This document shows, one piece after another, positions 39,944 to 47,641 of a DNA stretch of 48,425 bases; position 1 is the first letter of the stretch, and each line of letters opens with the position of its first letter. Origin of the DNA: Jiangella anatolica (lineage in GTDB: Bacteria; Actinomycetota; Actinomycetes; Jiangellales; Jiangellaceae); the NCBI RefSeq assembly GCF_003236295.1, contig NZ_POTW01000049.1, positions 1-48,425 on the forward strand, written 5' to 3'. The notes beneath the pieces are model-generated. The model did no database searches and was not told the origin of the DNA. It saw only the letters and a program-made list of their open reading frames with translations. The position numbers and the translations under genes are program-made.

Positions 39944-40737
39944 GCGAACTGCCGAGTACGAAGAGGTACCACGCGGCCTGGCATCGCTGGGCCCGGTTCG
40001 TCGCGCAGCGGATGCTCCTGCGCCCGGTGGTGCACCTGACGACGAAGGTGTCGGTGCGCGGCGCGGAGAACCTCGACGGGCTCGACGTCCCGTTCGTCGT
40101 CGTGGCCAACCACAACAGCCACCTCGACGCGCCGCTGCTGGTCACCGAGCTGCCCCGGCGCTACACCCGCACGATGGCCGTCAACGCCGCCGCCGACTAC
40201 TTCTACCGCTGGTGGTGGATGAAGGCGATGACGTCGGTGTTCTTCAACACCTACCCGGTCAGCCGCACCAACGCCGACATGGGCAAGGGCCGCGGCCTGG
40301 CCAACCGGCTGCTGAGCGAGAACGTCCCCGTCGTCGTGTTCCCCGAGGGCACCCGGCGCAACACCGAGGGCGGCGTCAAGCGGTTCAAGCCGGGCGCGGC
40401 CGCGCTGTGCATCGCGCAGGGCGTGCCGTGCGTGCCCGTGGCGATCATCGGCACCCACGAGGCGATGCCGGTCGGACACTTCTGGCCGAAGCCGGGCCGG
40501 CCGCCGGTGGCCCTGGTGATCGGCGCGCCGATCCGTCCGCAGCCCGGCGAGCGGACCCGTGAACTGACCGAACGGCTCGAGGCGAAGGTGGCCGCGATGG
40601 CGGCGACCGGCGACCCCGGCGCCGAGGGGAAGCCACTGCACGACGCCGCCGGACCGGCCCAGCCGGCCGACCACGCCGAGCAGACCGAACAGGCGGAACA
40701 GGGCAGCGATCGCGCCCAGAAAGAGGAGGCGTCGTGA
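39940..40737 (+). CDS. PlsC-like acyltransferase (1-acylglycerol-3-phosphate / DHAP acyltransferase)
   Basis: A 265-residue member of the PlsC/LPLAT acyltransferase family. The catalytic motif NHNSHLD near 63-69 (H-x4-D) and the substrate motif FPEGTRRN near 131-138 are intact. VRPVVHLTTKVSVRGAENL gives the usual N-terminal lead. The last 60 residues are an acidic, Ala/Gln/Glu-rich tail that is not part of the domain. It would acylate DHAP, glycerol-3-phosphate or a lyso-form using acyl-CoA. The operon context favours making the acyl-DHAP needed by the next gene product, or acylating sn-2 of the ether product. It overlaps genes on both sides by 4 nt. Confidence 0.9.
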   Translation: MSELPSTKRYHAAWHRWARFVAQRMLLRPVVHLTTKVSVRGAENLDGLDVPFVVVANHNSHLDAPLLVTELPRRYTRTMAVNAAADYFYRWWWMKAMTSVFFNTYPVSRTNADMGKGRGLANRLLSENVPVVVFPEGTRRNTEGGVKRFKPGAAALCIAQGVPCVPVAIIGTHEAMPVGHFWPKPGRPPVALVIGAPIRPQPGERTRELTERLEAKVAAMAATGDPGAEGKPLHDAAGPAQPADHAEQTEQAEQGSDRAQKEEAS

Positions 40738-42422
40738 CGGGTGTCAAGCACCAGAAGTGGTGGGGCTGGGGTGTCGAGGGCATCAGCTTCACCCACGAGG
40801 ACAAGCCGAAGCTGGCTCCGTTCGTCATGGAGAAGATCGGCATCGACCTCGACGCGCCCGGCACGCCTCCGCCCGCGTTCGAGGACCTCAAGGTGCCGGC
40901 CTCCCAGCTGCCCGACGATCTCGCGGCGAAGCTGCGCGACGCGCTGGGCGAGCAGTACGTCGACACCAGCGACCTGGACCGGGTCGTGCACACGTACGGC
41001 AAGGGCCTGGTCGACCTCGTCCGCATCCGCGCCGGCGACCTGCCGCGCGTCCCCGACGTCGTCGTCTACCCGGCCGACGAGGACCAGGTGCGGCTCGTGG
41101 TCGACGCCGTGGTCGCGGCCGACGGCGTGCTCATCCCGTTCGGCGGCGGCTCGAACATCTCCGGCTCGCTGACCCCGCCGCCGGCCGAGCAGCGCGTCGT
41201 CGTGTCCCTCGACCTCGGCCGGCTGAACCGGGTGCTGGAGGTCGACGAGGCCGCCGGGCTGGCCCGGATCCAGGCCGGCGCGCTCGGCCCGGACCTGGAG
41301 GACCAGCTCAACGCCCGCGGCTGGACCATGGGCCACCAGCCCGACAGCTTCAAGCACTCGACGCTCGGCGGCTGGATCGCCACCCGCAGCTCGGGCATGC
41401 AGTCGGACAAGTACGGCGACATCGCCGACATCACCCGCGGCATGCGGGTCGTGCTGCCGGGCAAGGTGATCGTGCTGCGGCCGCTGCCGAGCACGTCGTC
41501 CGGGCCGAGCGTGCGCGAGATGATCCTCGGCTCCGAGGGCCGGCTCGGCGTCATCACCGAGGCATGGGTGAACGTCCACCGGCTGCCGGAGCACCGCGAC
41601 ATCGTCGCGTACCTGTTCCCGACCTGGGCGGCCGCCGTCGCGGCGATGCACGAGATCTCCGAGTCCGACGTCTCGCCGACGGTCACCCGGGTGTCCGACG
41701 CCAACGAGACCGCGTTCTCGCTGTCGATGCAGAAGCCGTCGAAGGGGTTGGCGGCCAAGGCCGGCCCGATCCTGTTCAACGTGCTGGAGCGGCGCGGCTG
41801 GGACCTCTCCGCGGCCTGCCTGTCCTACATCGGCTACGAGGGCTCCGACGCGCACCTCAAGCACGAGAAGGGCGTCGTCGGCAAGATCGTCAAGAAGCAC
41901 GGCGGCATCAAGCTGGGCAAGGGTCCGGGCGCGCTGTACGACCAGAAGAAGTTCGACACGCCCTACATCCGCGACTTCCTGCTCGACATCGGCGCGCTCG
42001 GCGACGTGTCGGAGACCGCGGCGCCGTGGTCGAAGCTGATGAACCTGTACGCGAACACGATCCGGGCGGCCAACGACGCCTACGCCGAGATCGGCGTCAC
42101 GGGCTTCGCGATGTGCCACCTGTCGCACAGCTACCACTCCGGCGCCTGCCTGTACTTCACCTTCGCGTTCCCGCCCAGCACCGACGTGCCGGCCGAGCAG
42201 ATCGAGCAGTACTGGGTGGTGAAGAAGGCGATCCAGCAGTCGTTCATCGACAACGACGCGACCATCTCGCACCACCACGGCGTCGGCACCGACCACGCGC
42301 ACTGGCTGGAGGACGACATCTCCCCCGCCGGCACCGACGTGATGGCCGGGCTGCTGAAGGCCGTCGACCCCGGCCGGAACCTCAACCCCGGGACGCTGCT
42401 GCCAGCTCACCGGGAGTGGTGA
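40734..42422 (+). CDS. Alkyldihydroxyacetone-phosphate synthase (ether lipid synthase, FAD)
   Basis: A 562-residue FAD enzyme matching alkylglycerone-phosphate synthase (AGPS). The start is KWWGWG, followed by the PCMH-type FAD domain about 90-270: VVVYPADEDQVRLVV, IPFGGGSNISGSL, and MGHQPDSFKHSTLGGWIATRSSG/MQSDKYGDIADI near 200-235. The substrate side carries SHSYHSGACLYFTF near 463-476, with the AGPS active-site Tyr, and the HHHGVG motif followed by DHAHWL near 512-523. It would exchange the acyl chain of acyl-DHAP for a fatty alcohol, forming the ether bond. Start GTG 40734 overlaps the acyltransferase stop (GTGA). Its 3' end overlaps the convergent MFS gene by 41 bp. Together with the three genes before it the pathway to alkyl-glycerol-3-phosphate is complete. 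Confidence 0.93.
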   Translation: MTGVKHQKWWGWGVEGISFTHEDKPKLAPFVMEKIGIDLDAPGTPPPAFEDLKVPASQLPDDLAAKLRDALGEQYVDTSDLDRVVHTYGKGLVDLVRIRAGDLPRVPDVVVYPADEDQVRLVVDAVVAADGVLIPFGGGSNISGSLTPPPAEQRVVVSLDLGRLNRVLEVDEAAGLARIQAGALGPDLEDQLNARGWTMGHQPDSFKHSTLGGWIATRSSGMQSDKYGDIADITRGMRVVLPGKVIVLRPLPSTSSGPSVREMILGSEGRLGVITEAWVNVHRLPEHRDIVAYLFPTWAAAVAAMHEISESDVSPTVTRVSDANETAFSLSMQKPSKGLAAKAGPILFNVLERRGWDLSAACLSYIGYEGSDAHLKHEKGVVGKIVKKHGGIKLGKGPGALYDQKKFDTPYIRDFLLDIGALGDVSETAAPWSKLMNLYANTIRAANDAYAEIGVTGFAMCHLSHSYHSGACLYFTFAFPPSTDVPAEQIEQYWVVKKAIQQSFIDNDATISHHHGVGTDHAHWLEDDISPAGTDVMAGLLKAVDPGRNLNPGTLLPAHREW

Positions 42423-43629
42423 CGGGGGCATTCGGGCGGGCGGTCCGCAGGCGGACGACGGCCAGCAGGACCGCGAGCGCCGCGGCGGTCACCGTCACGG
42501 CGAACGCGGGCCGGTGCCCGCCCAGGTCGGCCAGCCGGCCGGCGATGCCGGACCCGACGGCGTAGCCGATGCCGGTGGCGCCGGCCAGCAGCGTCATCGC
42601 GGCGCCGACGCGGGCCGGCGGCACCTGCCGCTCGGCCGCGGCGAACACGCTGATCATGTACGGCGCGACGGCCAGTCCCAGCACCAGCACGACCGGGACC
42701 AGCGCCGTCAGCGACCCGGCCAGCAGCAGCGGCGACGACAGCACGACCAGCCCGATCGCGGACACCAGGATCCGCTTGTCGTAGCCGAACCGGGCCGGCA
42801 GCGCCGCCGTCGCGAGCCCCGCCAGCACGCTGCCGACGCCGAGCAGGGAGTGCACCAGGCCGGCCAGTCCGGGCGTCCCCGCGTCCGTCGCCAGCGCCGT
42901 CGTGCCGGTCTGGGTGGCGCCGAAGATCACGCCGATGAGCAGCTGGGCCAGGCACAGGCTGAGGAACGCGACGGTGACGAACGCCGCGCCGTGCGCGGCC
43001 GCCGACGCACGCAGCGCGTGCGCCTGCCGAGCGGTCGGATGCAGCGCGAACCAGGAGCCGAAGACCGCCAGCAGCGCCGCGGCGGCCAGCAGCGCACCGC
43101 TCGGGCTCAGCGCGACCGCGCCCAGGCCGACCAGGGCCGGGCCGAGCACGAACGACGCCTCGTCGGCGGCGCCCTCGTAGGCGAACGCGGCGTCGACCAG
43201 CCGCGGCTGCGCGTTGCCGGTGCGGTGCGTGATGGGCCGCCAGCGGACCCGGGCCAGCGGGCCGACCTGCGGCATCGTGAACCCGGCCACGGCGGCGGCG
43301 ACGACCATCGCGGCGGTGCCGGCGCCGGCGTGGACGGCCGCGACCAGCGCCGTGAGCGCGACGCCCGCCGTCAGCGACTGGGCCAGCACGACCGGACGCT
43401 GCCCGACACGATCGGCGAGGGCGCCGGCCAGTGGCGCGCCGACGGCGTTCGCGACGGCGAGCGCGCCGGCGGCCAGGCCGCCCGCGGCGTACCGGCCGGT
43501 GGCGTCGGAGACCAGCAGCAGCGCGCCGAGCTGGCTCATGGCCAGCGGTAGCCGGCCGAGGAAGGCGACGATGACGTACCCGGGACCGGCGAGCGAGAGC
43601 AGCCGGCGGTACGAGGAGATTGGCGACAC
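42382..43629 (-). CDS. MFS transporter
   Basis: A 415-residue major facilitator protein from GTG 43629 (VSPISSYRRLLSL), with a GGAG-containing site upstream on the minus strand. ATG 43707 in the same frame would add 26 residues but overlaps a TAGAAT -10-like element (43711-43706, minus), so the shorter start is favoured. Twelve hydrophobic segments are visible, with the loop 2-3 signature GAPLAGALADRVGQRPVVL near 61-79. No substrate clue. Its last 41 bases overlap the end of the alkyl-DHAP synthase gene in the opposite direction. Confidence 0.87.
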   Translation of the reverse strand: MSPISSYRRLLSLAGPGYVIVAFLGRLPLAMSQLGALLLVSDATGRYAAGGLAAGALAVANAVGAPLAGALADRVGQRPVVLAQSLTAGVALTALVAAVHAGAGTAAMVVAAAVAGFTMPQVGPLARVRWRPITHRTGNAQPRLVDAAFAYEGAADEASFVLGPALVGLGAVALSPSGALLAAAALLAVFGSWFALHPTARQAHALRASAAAHGAAFVTVAFLSLCLAQLLIGVIFGATQTGTTALATDAGTPGLAGLVHSLLGVGSVLAGLATAALPARFGYDKRILVSAIGLVVLSSPLLLAGSLTALVPVVLVLGLAVAPYMISVFAAAERQVPPARVGAAMTLLAGATGIGYAVGSGIAGRLADLGGHRPAFAVTVTAAALAVLLAVVRLRTARPNAPVTTPGELAAASRG

Positions 43630-43718
43630 GAGAGGGCTCCGTAGAAACGCTTCAGCGGCGCGCCTCCCCACCACCAGGTCGCGCACGGAACCCTGTGCTG
43701 GCGCCATTCTAGTCGAGA

Positions 43719-44354
43719 ATGGGGCCCATGGACGAGTTGGAAGCCCGCTGGGCCGCGCTGGCCGGCGACACGGCCGCGGCGACGGCGGCCGGCGCGGATC
43801 TGCTGGCCCGCTGGCGCGAGGGACACCGTCACTACCACGCGACCGGCCACCTGACCGCCGTCCTGGACGCCGTCGACGAGCTGGCCGGCGCGGCGAGCGA
43901 TCCCGGCGCCGTCCGGTTCGCCGCCTGGTTCCACGACGCCGTCTACGACGGGCGGCCGGGCGATGACGAGGCGGCCAGCGCGCGGCTGGCCCGCGAGGTG
44001 CTGACGGCGCTCGGCTGGCCGGCAGCACAGGTCGACGAGGTGGAGCGGCTCGTCCTGCTGACCGCGACGCACGACCCACAGGCCGGCGACGGCAACGGCG
44101 CCGTGCTCTGCGACGCCGACCTCGCCGTGCTGGCCGGCACCCCGTCGCAGTACGCGGCCTACGCGTCCGCCGTCCGCGACGACTACGCGCACGTGTCCGA
44201 CGCCGACTTCGCCGCCGGCCGGGCCGCCGTACTGGCCCGGCTGCTGGACCGGCCGGCGCTGTTCCACACCGAGGACGGCCGCCGCCGCTGGGAGCACGCG
44301 GCGCGGCACAACCTGGAGACCGAGCTGGTCCTGCTGCGCGCCGCCGCCCCCTGA
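43719..44354 (+). CDS. HD-domain metal-dependent phosphohydrolase-like protein
   Basis: A 211-residue protein of the predicted HD-superfamily hydrolase group. Metal ligands are HRHYHATGHL near 40-49 and the HD pair in AAWFHDAVYDG near 68-78; a further Asp is in LCDADLAVLAG near 130-140. These stand-alone proteins are widespread and their substrate is unknown. ATG 43719 or ATG 43728 (MDELEARWAAL) can serve as start; no ribosome binding site is obvious. Divergent from the MFS gene. Confidence 0.87.
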   Translation: MGPMDELEARWAALAGDTAAATAAGADLLARWREGHRHYHATGHLTAVLDAVDELAGAASDPGAVRFAAWFHDAVYDGRPGDDEAASARLAREVLTALGWPAAQVDEVERLVLLTATHDPQAGDGNGAVLCDADLAVLAGTPSQYAAYASAVRDDYAHVSDADFAAGRAAVLARLLDRPALFHTEDGRRRWEHAARHNLETELVLLRAAAP

Positions 44355-44358
44355 CGGG

Positions 44359-44625
44359 TCAGTGCCGCTTGCGGCGGCGCAGTCCGGCCGCGCGCAGCCG
44401 GGCCACCAGCTCGCGGCTGCGCACCGGCACGGCGCCGGCGTCGACGGCGCGCTGGTAGTCCGCCTCCATCAGGTCGTAGTGGTCGCCGTCGAAACCGCGG
44501 GCCGGCAGCCCCAGCCGCGCCGCGAACTCGTGCAGCTCGTCGAACGACTCGTCCGACGCCAGGTGCGACCAGAGCCGGCCGTGCCCGGGCCAGGCCGGCG
44601 GGTCCACGAGCACCGTCACGGCCAC
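44359..44625 (-). CDS. DUF4031 family protein
   Basis: An 88-residue protein with the full DUF4031 pattern: VLVDPPAWPGHGRLWSHLASD, FDELHEFAARLGLPARGFDGDHYDL, then VRSRELVARLRAAGLRRRK. GTG 44625 is the start. It lies 19 nt after the cutC stop on the same strand, so both are likely cotranscribed. Function unknown; the conserved His/Asp residues suggest a small metal-binding or nuclease-like fold. Confidence 0.9.
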   Translation of the reverse strand: MAVTVLVDPPAWPGHGRLWSHLASDESFDELHEFAARLGLPARGFDGDHYDLMEADYQRAVDAGAVPVRSRELVARLRAAGLRRRKRH

Positions 44626-44644
44626 ACCCCGGCGTTCCCGGCAC

Positions 44645-45349
44645 TCACAGAGCTGCCGCCACGGCGTCGTCGATGAGCACGCGCCACGACCGCACCAGCG
44701 CGGCGTCGACGTAGGCCTTCCACGAGCCGCCCGGACGGACCCGGCTGCCGACGTGGAACTGGCGCACGCCGGCCCGGGCCAGCCAGGGCACGTGATCCGG
44801 CTCCAGCCCGCCGCCTGCCATGATCACGCGCGCGGCGGTCTCGGACCCGGTCGCGCGGGTGCACAGCTCGTCCAGCCCGGAGCCGACGCCGCGCGCGGAC
44901 CCGGCGGTCAGCACCGCGTCGAGGCCGGCCAGCCCAGGCACGACCGCCCAGGCCTCGTCGAGGTCGAGGCAGTGGTCGATGGCGCGATGGAACGTCCACG
45001 GCCGCCCGTCCAGCTCGTCGGCCAGCGCCAGCGTCGCCTCGACGTCGATCTCGGCGTTGAGGCCGAGGAAGCCGAGGACGAACCCGTCGGCGCCGGCGTT
45101 GGCGAGCTGGTGCGCGGCGATGCGCAGCCGGGCGAGCTCCGAGCCGCTGGTGGAGAAGCCGTCGTTGGCCCGCAGCATGACCCGCAGCGGCAGGTCGCAG
45201 ACCTGCTTGAGATCGCGGACGGTGTCCAGGGACGGGGTGAGGCCGTCGGCGTCCATGTCAGCGACGACCTCGAGGCGGTCGGCGCCGCCCTCGACGGCGC
45301 CGGGCACGTCGCCGGGACCAAGCGCGATGACCTCCAGCAGCGGACGCAC
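44645..45349 (-). CDS. cutC: CutC family protein
   Basis: A 234-residue TIM-barrel protein of the CutC family, slightly shorter than E. coli CutC (about 250). Recognisable segments are LLEVIALGPGDVPGAVEGGADRLEVV at the start, LRVMLRANDGFSTSGSEL, GFVLGFLGLNAEIDV, TFHRAIDHCLDLDEAW, LTAGSARGVGSGLDEL and VIMAGGGLEPDHVPWL. CutC was named for copper homeostasis, but its biochemical activity is unsettled. GTG 45349 is the start. First gene of a pair with DUF4031. Confidence 0.92.
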   Translation of the reverse strand: MRPLLEVIALGPGDVPGAVEGGADRLEVVADMDADGLTPSLDTVRDLKQVCDLPLRVMLRANDGFSTSGSELARLRIAAHQLANAGADGFVLGFLGLNAEIDVEATLALADELDGRPWTFHRAIDHCLDLDEAWAVVPGLAGLDAVLTAGSARGVGSGLDELCTRATGSETAARVIMAGGGLEPDHVPWLARAGVRQFHVGSRVRPGGSWKAYVDAALVRSWRVLIDDAVAAAL

Positions 45350-45387
45350 GTGGATCAGTGTGCCATTGAGATGGCACCATCGACGAC

Positions 45388-45729
45388 GTGGTCGACGAGG
45401 TGTTGCTGGCGGCGCGGGCGGTGGTCCTGCGCGACCTCGGCGCGCGCCGGCTCGACGTCGCCGCCGCCGTCGACGTGCTGGACGCCGCGCTCCGGGAGCG
45501 CCGTTGGTGGGTGGAGCAGTGGCCGGACGGCGCGGCGTTCGTCGCCGGTCAGCTGGCCCAGGACGTGCAGGACCGGCTGCTCGACACCGGCGTGGGCCGG
45601 TGGCCCTCCTGCGAGCCGTGTGCCGAGGAGGAGCCGCACGAACTGCGGATCGAGCCCGAGCTCGGGCCCGATCCGCAGTGGGTGTGCGAGAAGACCGGCC
45701 GGCCGGTCGCGCCCCTGGGAGCGCTGTAG
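45388..45729 (+). CDS. Conserved hypothetical protein (113 residues)
   Basis: A 113-residue soluble protein from GTG 45388, with a stop in frame just upstream. The first 60 residues are helical. The second half has a Cys box (WPSCEPC near 72-78, and a further Cys in WVCEKTGRPVAPLGAL near the end) with HELRIEPELGPDP between. The look is of a small metal-binding actinobacterial protein, similar to hypothetical proteins I have a general memory of, but I cannot name a family. The DNA at 45642-45679 forms a near-perfect palindrome inside the gene. Confidence 0.72.
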   Translation: MVDEVLLAARAVVLRDLGARRLDVAAAVDVLDAALRERRWWVEQWPDGAAFVAGQLAQDVQDRLLDTGVGRWPSCEPCAEEEPHELRIEPELGPDPQWVCEKTGRPVAPLGAL

Positions 45730-45743
45730 GCCTGGGTCAGGCC
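45729..45743. terminator. Short hairpin between convergent genes
   Basis: GGCCTG (45729-45734) and CAGGCC (45738-45743) flank a 3-nt loop. The stem spans the last base of one gene's stop and the stop of the convergent small gene, so it could end transcription from both sides. Confidence 0.5.
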
Positions 45744-45871
45744 GCCCGTACCTGTCCGGGTCGCGCGTCGACCGGCACCCAGCGCAGCTCCGTCCGCGTG
45801 CGCCCGGAGATGTCGGTCACCGTCACCCAGCGGGCCACGAGCGTGGGGCGCTGGACCTGTGTCATCGTCAC
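45737..45871 (-). CDS. Small conserved-looking protein (44 residues)
   Basis: A 45-codon frame on the minus strand from GTG 45871 (ATG 45865 is the next start) to TGA 45737. The core reads LVARWVTVTDISGRTRTELRWVPVDARPG, a two- or three-strand beta pattern with regular Trp and Arg residues that resembles short actinobacterial proteins of unknown function. AAAGGAG lies 8 nt before the GTG, a good ribosome binding site, and a TACGCT -10-like element is further upstream. I recognise no domain. Confidence 0.68.
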   Translation of the reverse strand: MTMTQVQRPTLVARWVTVTDISGRTRTELRWVPVDARPGQVRAA

Positions 45872-45907
45872 CTTGTCCGCTCCTTTCGGCCACTCACGAG
45901 TCAGGTG

Positions 45908-45926
45908 CTGTTCACCTTCTGTTCAC
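45908..45926. promoter_or_regulatory. 11-bp-spaced direct repeat in the promoter region between a small gene and mftD
   Basis: CTGTTCAC occurs at 45908-45915 and again at 45919-45926, one helical turn apart, within the 169-bp region between two divergent genes. Such phased repeats often bind an activator or repressor. It lies just downstream of the likely -10 of the small minus-strand gene. Confidence 0.42.
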
Positions 45927-46040
45927 TTAGCGTACCAGCATCGTTCGCCGTTGACGTCGCGGCTTCATTTTGGCCCTCGGTGCCATTATTGTGGGGGCAG
46001 CGGCACACAGGCGTGCCGACGAGTGAGGTCAGAGGTGGCG

Positions 46041-47219
46041 ATGTTCGGCAGGAACAAGTGGTTCGAGACCGTGGCCGAGGCCGAGCGGCGGGCCCGCCGG
46101 CAGCTGCCGAAGTCGGTGTACGGCGCGCTGGTGGCCGGCTCGGAGAAGGGCCTCACGCTGCAGGACAACCTCGCCGCGTTCACCGAGCTCGGGTTCGCGC
46201 CGCACGTGGCCGCGACGTCGGACAAGCGGGACCTGTCCACCCACGTCATGGGCCAGGACATCGCGCTGCCGGTGATCCTCTCGCCCACCGGCGTGCAGGC
46301 CGTCCACCCCGACGGCGAGGTGGCCGTCGCGCGAGCCGGCGCCAACCGGGGCACCGCGATGGGGCTGAGCTCGTTCGCCAGCCGCTCCGTCGAGGAGGTC
46401 GTCAAGGCCAACCCGAAGACGTTCTTCCAGATCTACTGGCTGGGCAGCCGGGACGAGATGGCGCGTGTCCTCGACCGGGCCCGCCGGGCCGGCGCCGCCG
46501 GGGTGATCCTCACGCTGGACTGGTCGTTCAGCCACGGCCGCGACTGGGGCAGCCCGGTCATCCCGGAGCGGCTGGATCTCAGGACGATGCTGCGGTTCGC
46601 GCCGCAGGTGCTGCCGCATCCGGCGTGGCTGCTGCGCTACCTGCGGTCCGGGAAGCTGCCCGACCTCACCACGCCCAACCTCGAGGGCGCCGACGGCGTC
46701 GCGCCGACGTTCTTCGGCGCCTACGGCCAGTGGATGCAGACCCCGCCGGCCACCTGGGACGACGTCGCCTGGCTGCGGTCGCAGTGGGACGGGCCGTTCA
46801 TGCTCAAGGGCGTCATGCGTGTCGACGACGCCAAGCGCGCGGTCGACGCCGGGGTCAGCGCGATCTCGGTCTCCAACCACGGCGGCAACAACCTCGACGG
46901 CACGCCGGCCGCGGTGCGCGCGCTGCGCTCCGTCGTCGAGGCGGTCGGCGCCCAGGTCGACATCGTCCAGGACGGCGGCATCCGGCGCGGCAGCGACGTG
47001 GTGAAGTCGCTGGCGCTGGGCGCGAAGGCGGTCATGATCGGCCGCGCCTACCTCTGGGGCCTCGCCGCCAACGGCCAGGCCGGGGTGGAGAACGTGCTCG
47101 ACATCCTCAGCGGCGGCATCGACTCCGCGCTGCGCGGCCTCGGCAAGTCCTCCGTCCACGACCTCACCCCCGACGATCTCGTCATCCCGCCGGCCTTCCA
47201 CCGGACCTTCGGCGCCTGA
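46041..47219 (+). CDS. mftD: Pre-mycofactocin synthase MftD (FMN-dependent alpha-hydroxy acid oxidase family)
   Basis: A 392-residue FMN enzyme of the alpha-hydroxy acid dehydrogenase family. It matches MftD more than general lactate oxidases by WFETVAEAERRARRQLPKSVYGALVAGSEKGLTLQDN, SWSFSHGRDWGSP-type and PTFFGAYGQWMQTPPATWDDVAWLR segments. FMN-site residues are visible in LSPTGVQAVHPDGE, VSNHGGNNLDGTPA near 281-294 (with the catalytic His) and QDGGIRRGSDVVKSLALGAKAVMIGRAYLWGLAANG. MftD oxidatively deaminates the Val-Tyr-derived intermediate AHDP to pre-mycofactocin. ATG 46041 has AGAGG just upstream; GTG 46035 is an alternative. No precursor mftA, mftB or mftC is in the window; mftF lies downstream on the other strand. 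Confidence 0.93.
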   Translation: MFGRNKWFETVAEAERRARRQLPKSVYGALVAGSEKGLTLQDNLAAFTELGFAPHVAATSDKRDLSTHVMGQDIALPVILSPTGVQAVHPDGEVAVARAGANRGTAMGLSSFASRSVEEVVKANPKTFFQIYWLGSRDEMARVLDRARRAGAAGVILTLDWSFSHGRDWGSPVIPERLDLRTMLRFAPQVLPHPAWLLRYLRSGKLPDLTTPNLEGADGVAPTFFGAYGQWMQTPPATWDDVAWLRSQWDGPFMLKGVMRVDDAKRAVDAGVSAISVSNHGGNNLDGTPAAVRALRSVVEAVGAQVDIVQDGGIRRGSDVVKSLALGAKAVMIGRAYLWGLAANGQAGVENVLDILSGGIDSALRGLGKSSVHDLTPDDLVIPPAFHRTFGA

Positions 47220-47227
47220 CGCGCAGC

Positions 47228-47641
47228 TCAGTCGGGTTCGAGCACGAGTCCCGGCACGAACGGCGCCCCGGCGACGACGAACTCCAATGCGGCGGCCCGG
47301 CCGATCCCGGCCGGCACGACGAACCCGGCGGGGACCTCCGTGTGCTGGTCGCTGTAGCCGAAGACGACGGTCCCCTGCGCCGCGGCGGACCCGACGCTGT
47401 GCATCGAGTGGCCGAACGCGTCGACCCAAGCGAGCACGATGCCTCCGCCGACTTGGGCGACGACCAGGGCCGCGCCGGTGGGCGAGACGAGCTCCACAGC
47501 GGAAACGCCGTGGCCGGGGACCACGTCAGCCGCCTCGTCGAGGACCCGGTCGAGATCCTCCGCGGTCTCCACCGGCGATTCCCGCGCGCCGTCCGCGCCA
47601 GGTGGCACGTATCGGGCGAGCACGCGTCCCGGCCGGCTCAC
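47228..47641 (-). CDS. Imm1-like immunity family protein
   Basis: A 137-residue protein starting at GTG 47641, which overlaps the mftF stop (GTGA). The pattern is that of the Imm1 immunity family: ETAEDLDRVLDEAADV near the start, a central LVVAQVGGGIVLAWVDAFG, then GYSDQHTEVPAGFVVPAGIGRAAALEFVVAGA with a final short strand. Imm1 proteins are found as antidotes beside polymorphic toxins, but many actinobacterial genomes carry isolated copies. No toxin gene is in the window. Its coupling to mftF suggests coexpression with mycofactocin genes. Family assignment is by pattern only. Confidence 0.68.
   Translation of the reverse strand: MSRPGRVLARYVPPGADGARESPVETAEDLDRVLDEAADVVPGHGVSAVELVSPTGAALVVAQVGGGIVLAWVDAFGHSMHSVGSAAAQGTVVFGYSDQHTEVPAGFVVPAGIGRAAALEFVVAGAPFVPGLVLEPD

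Noticed and set aside
46041-47219. Simple L-lactate dehydrogenase/oxidase call for mftD
   Set aside because: The N-terminal and middle segments match MftD, and a mycofactocin glycosyltransferase gene lies next door.
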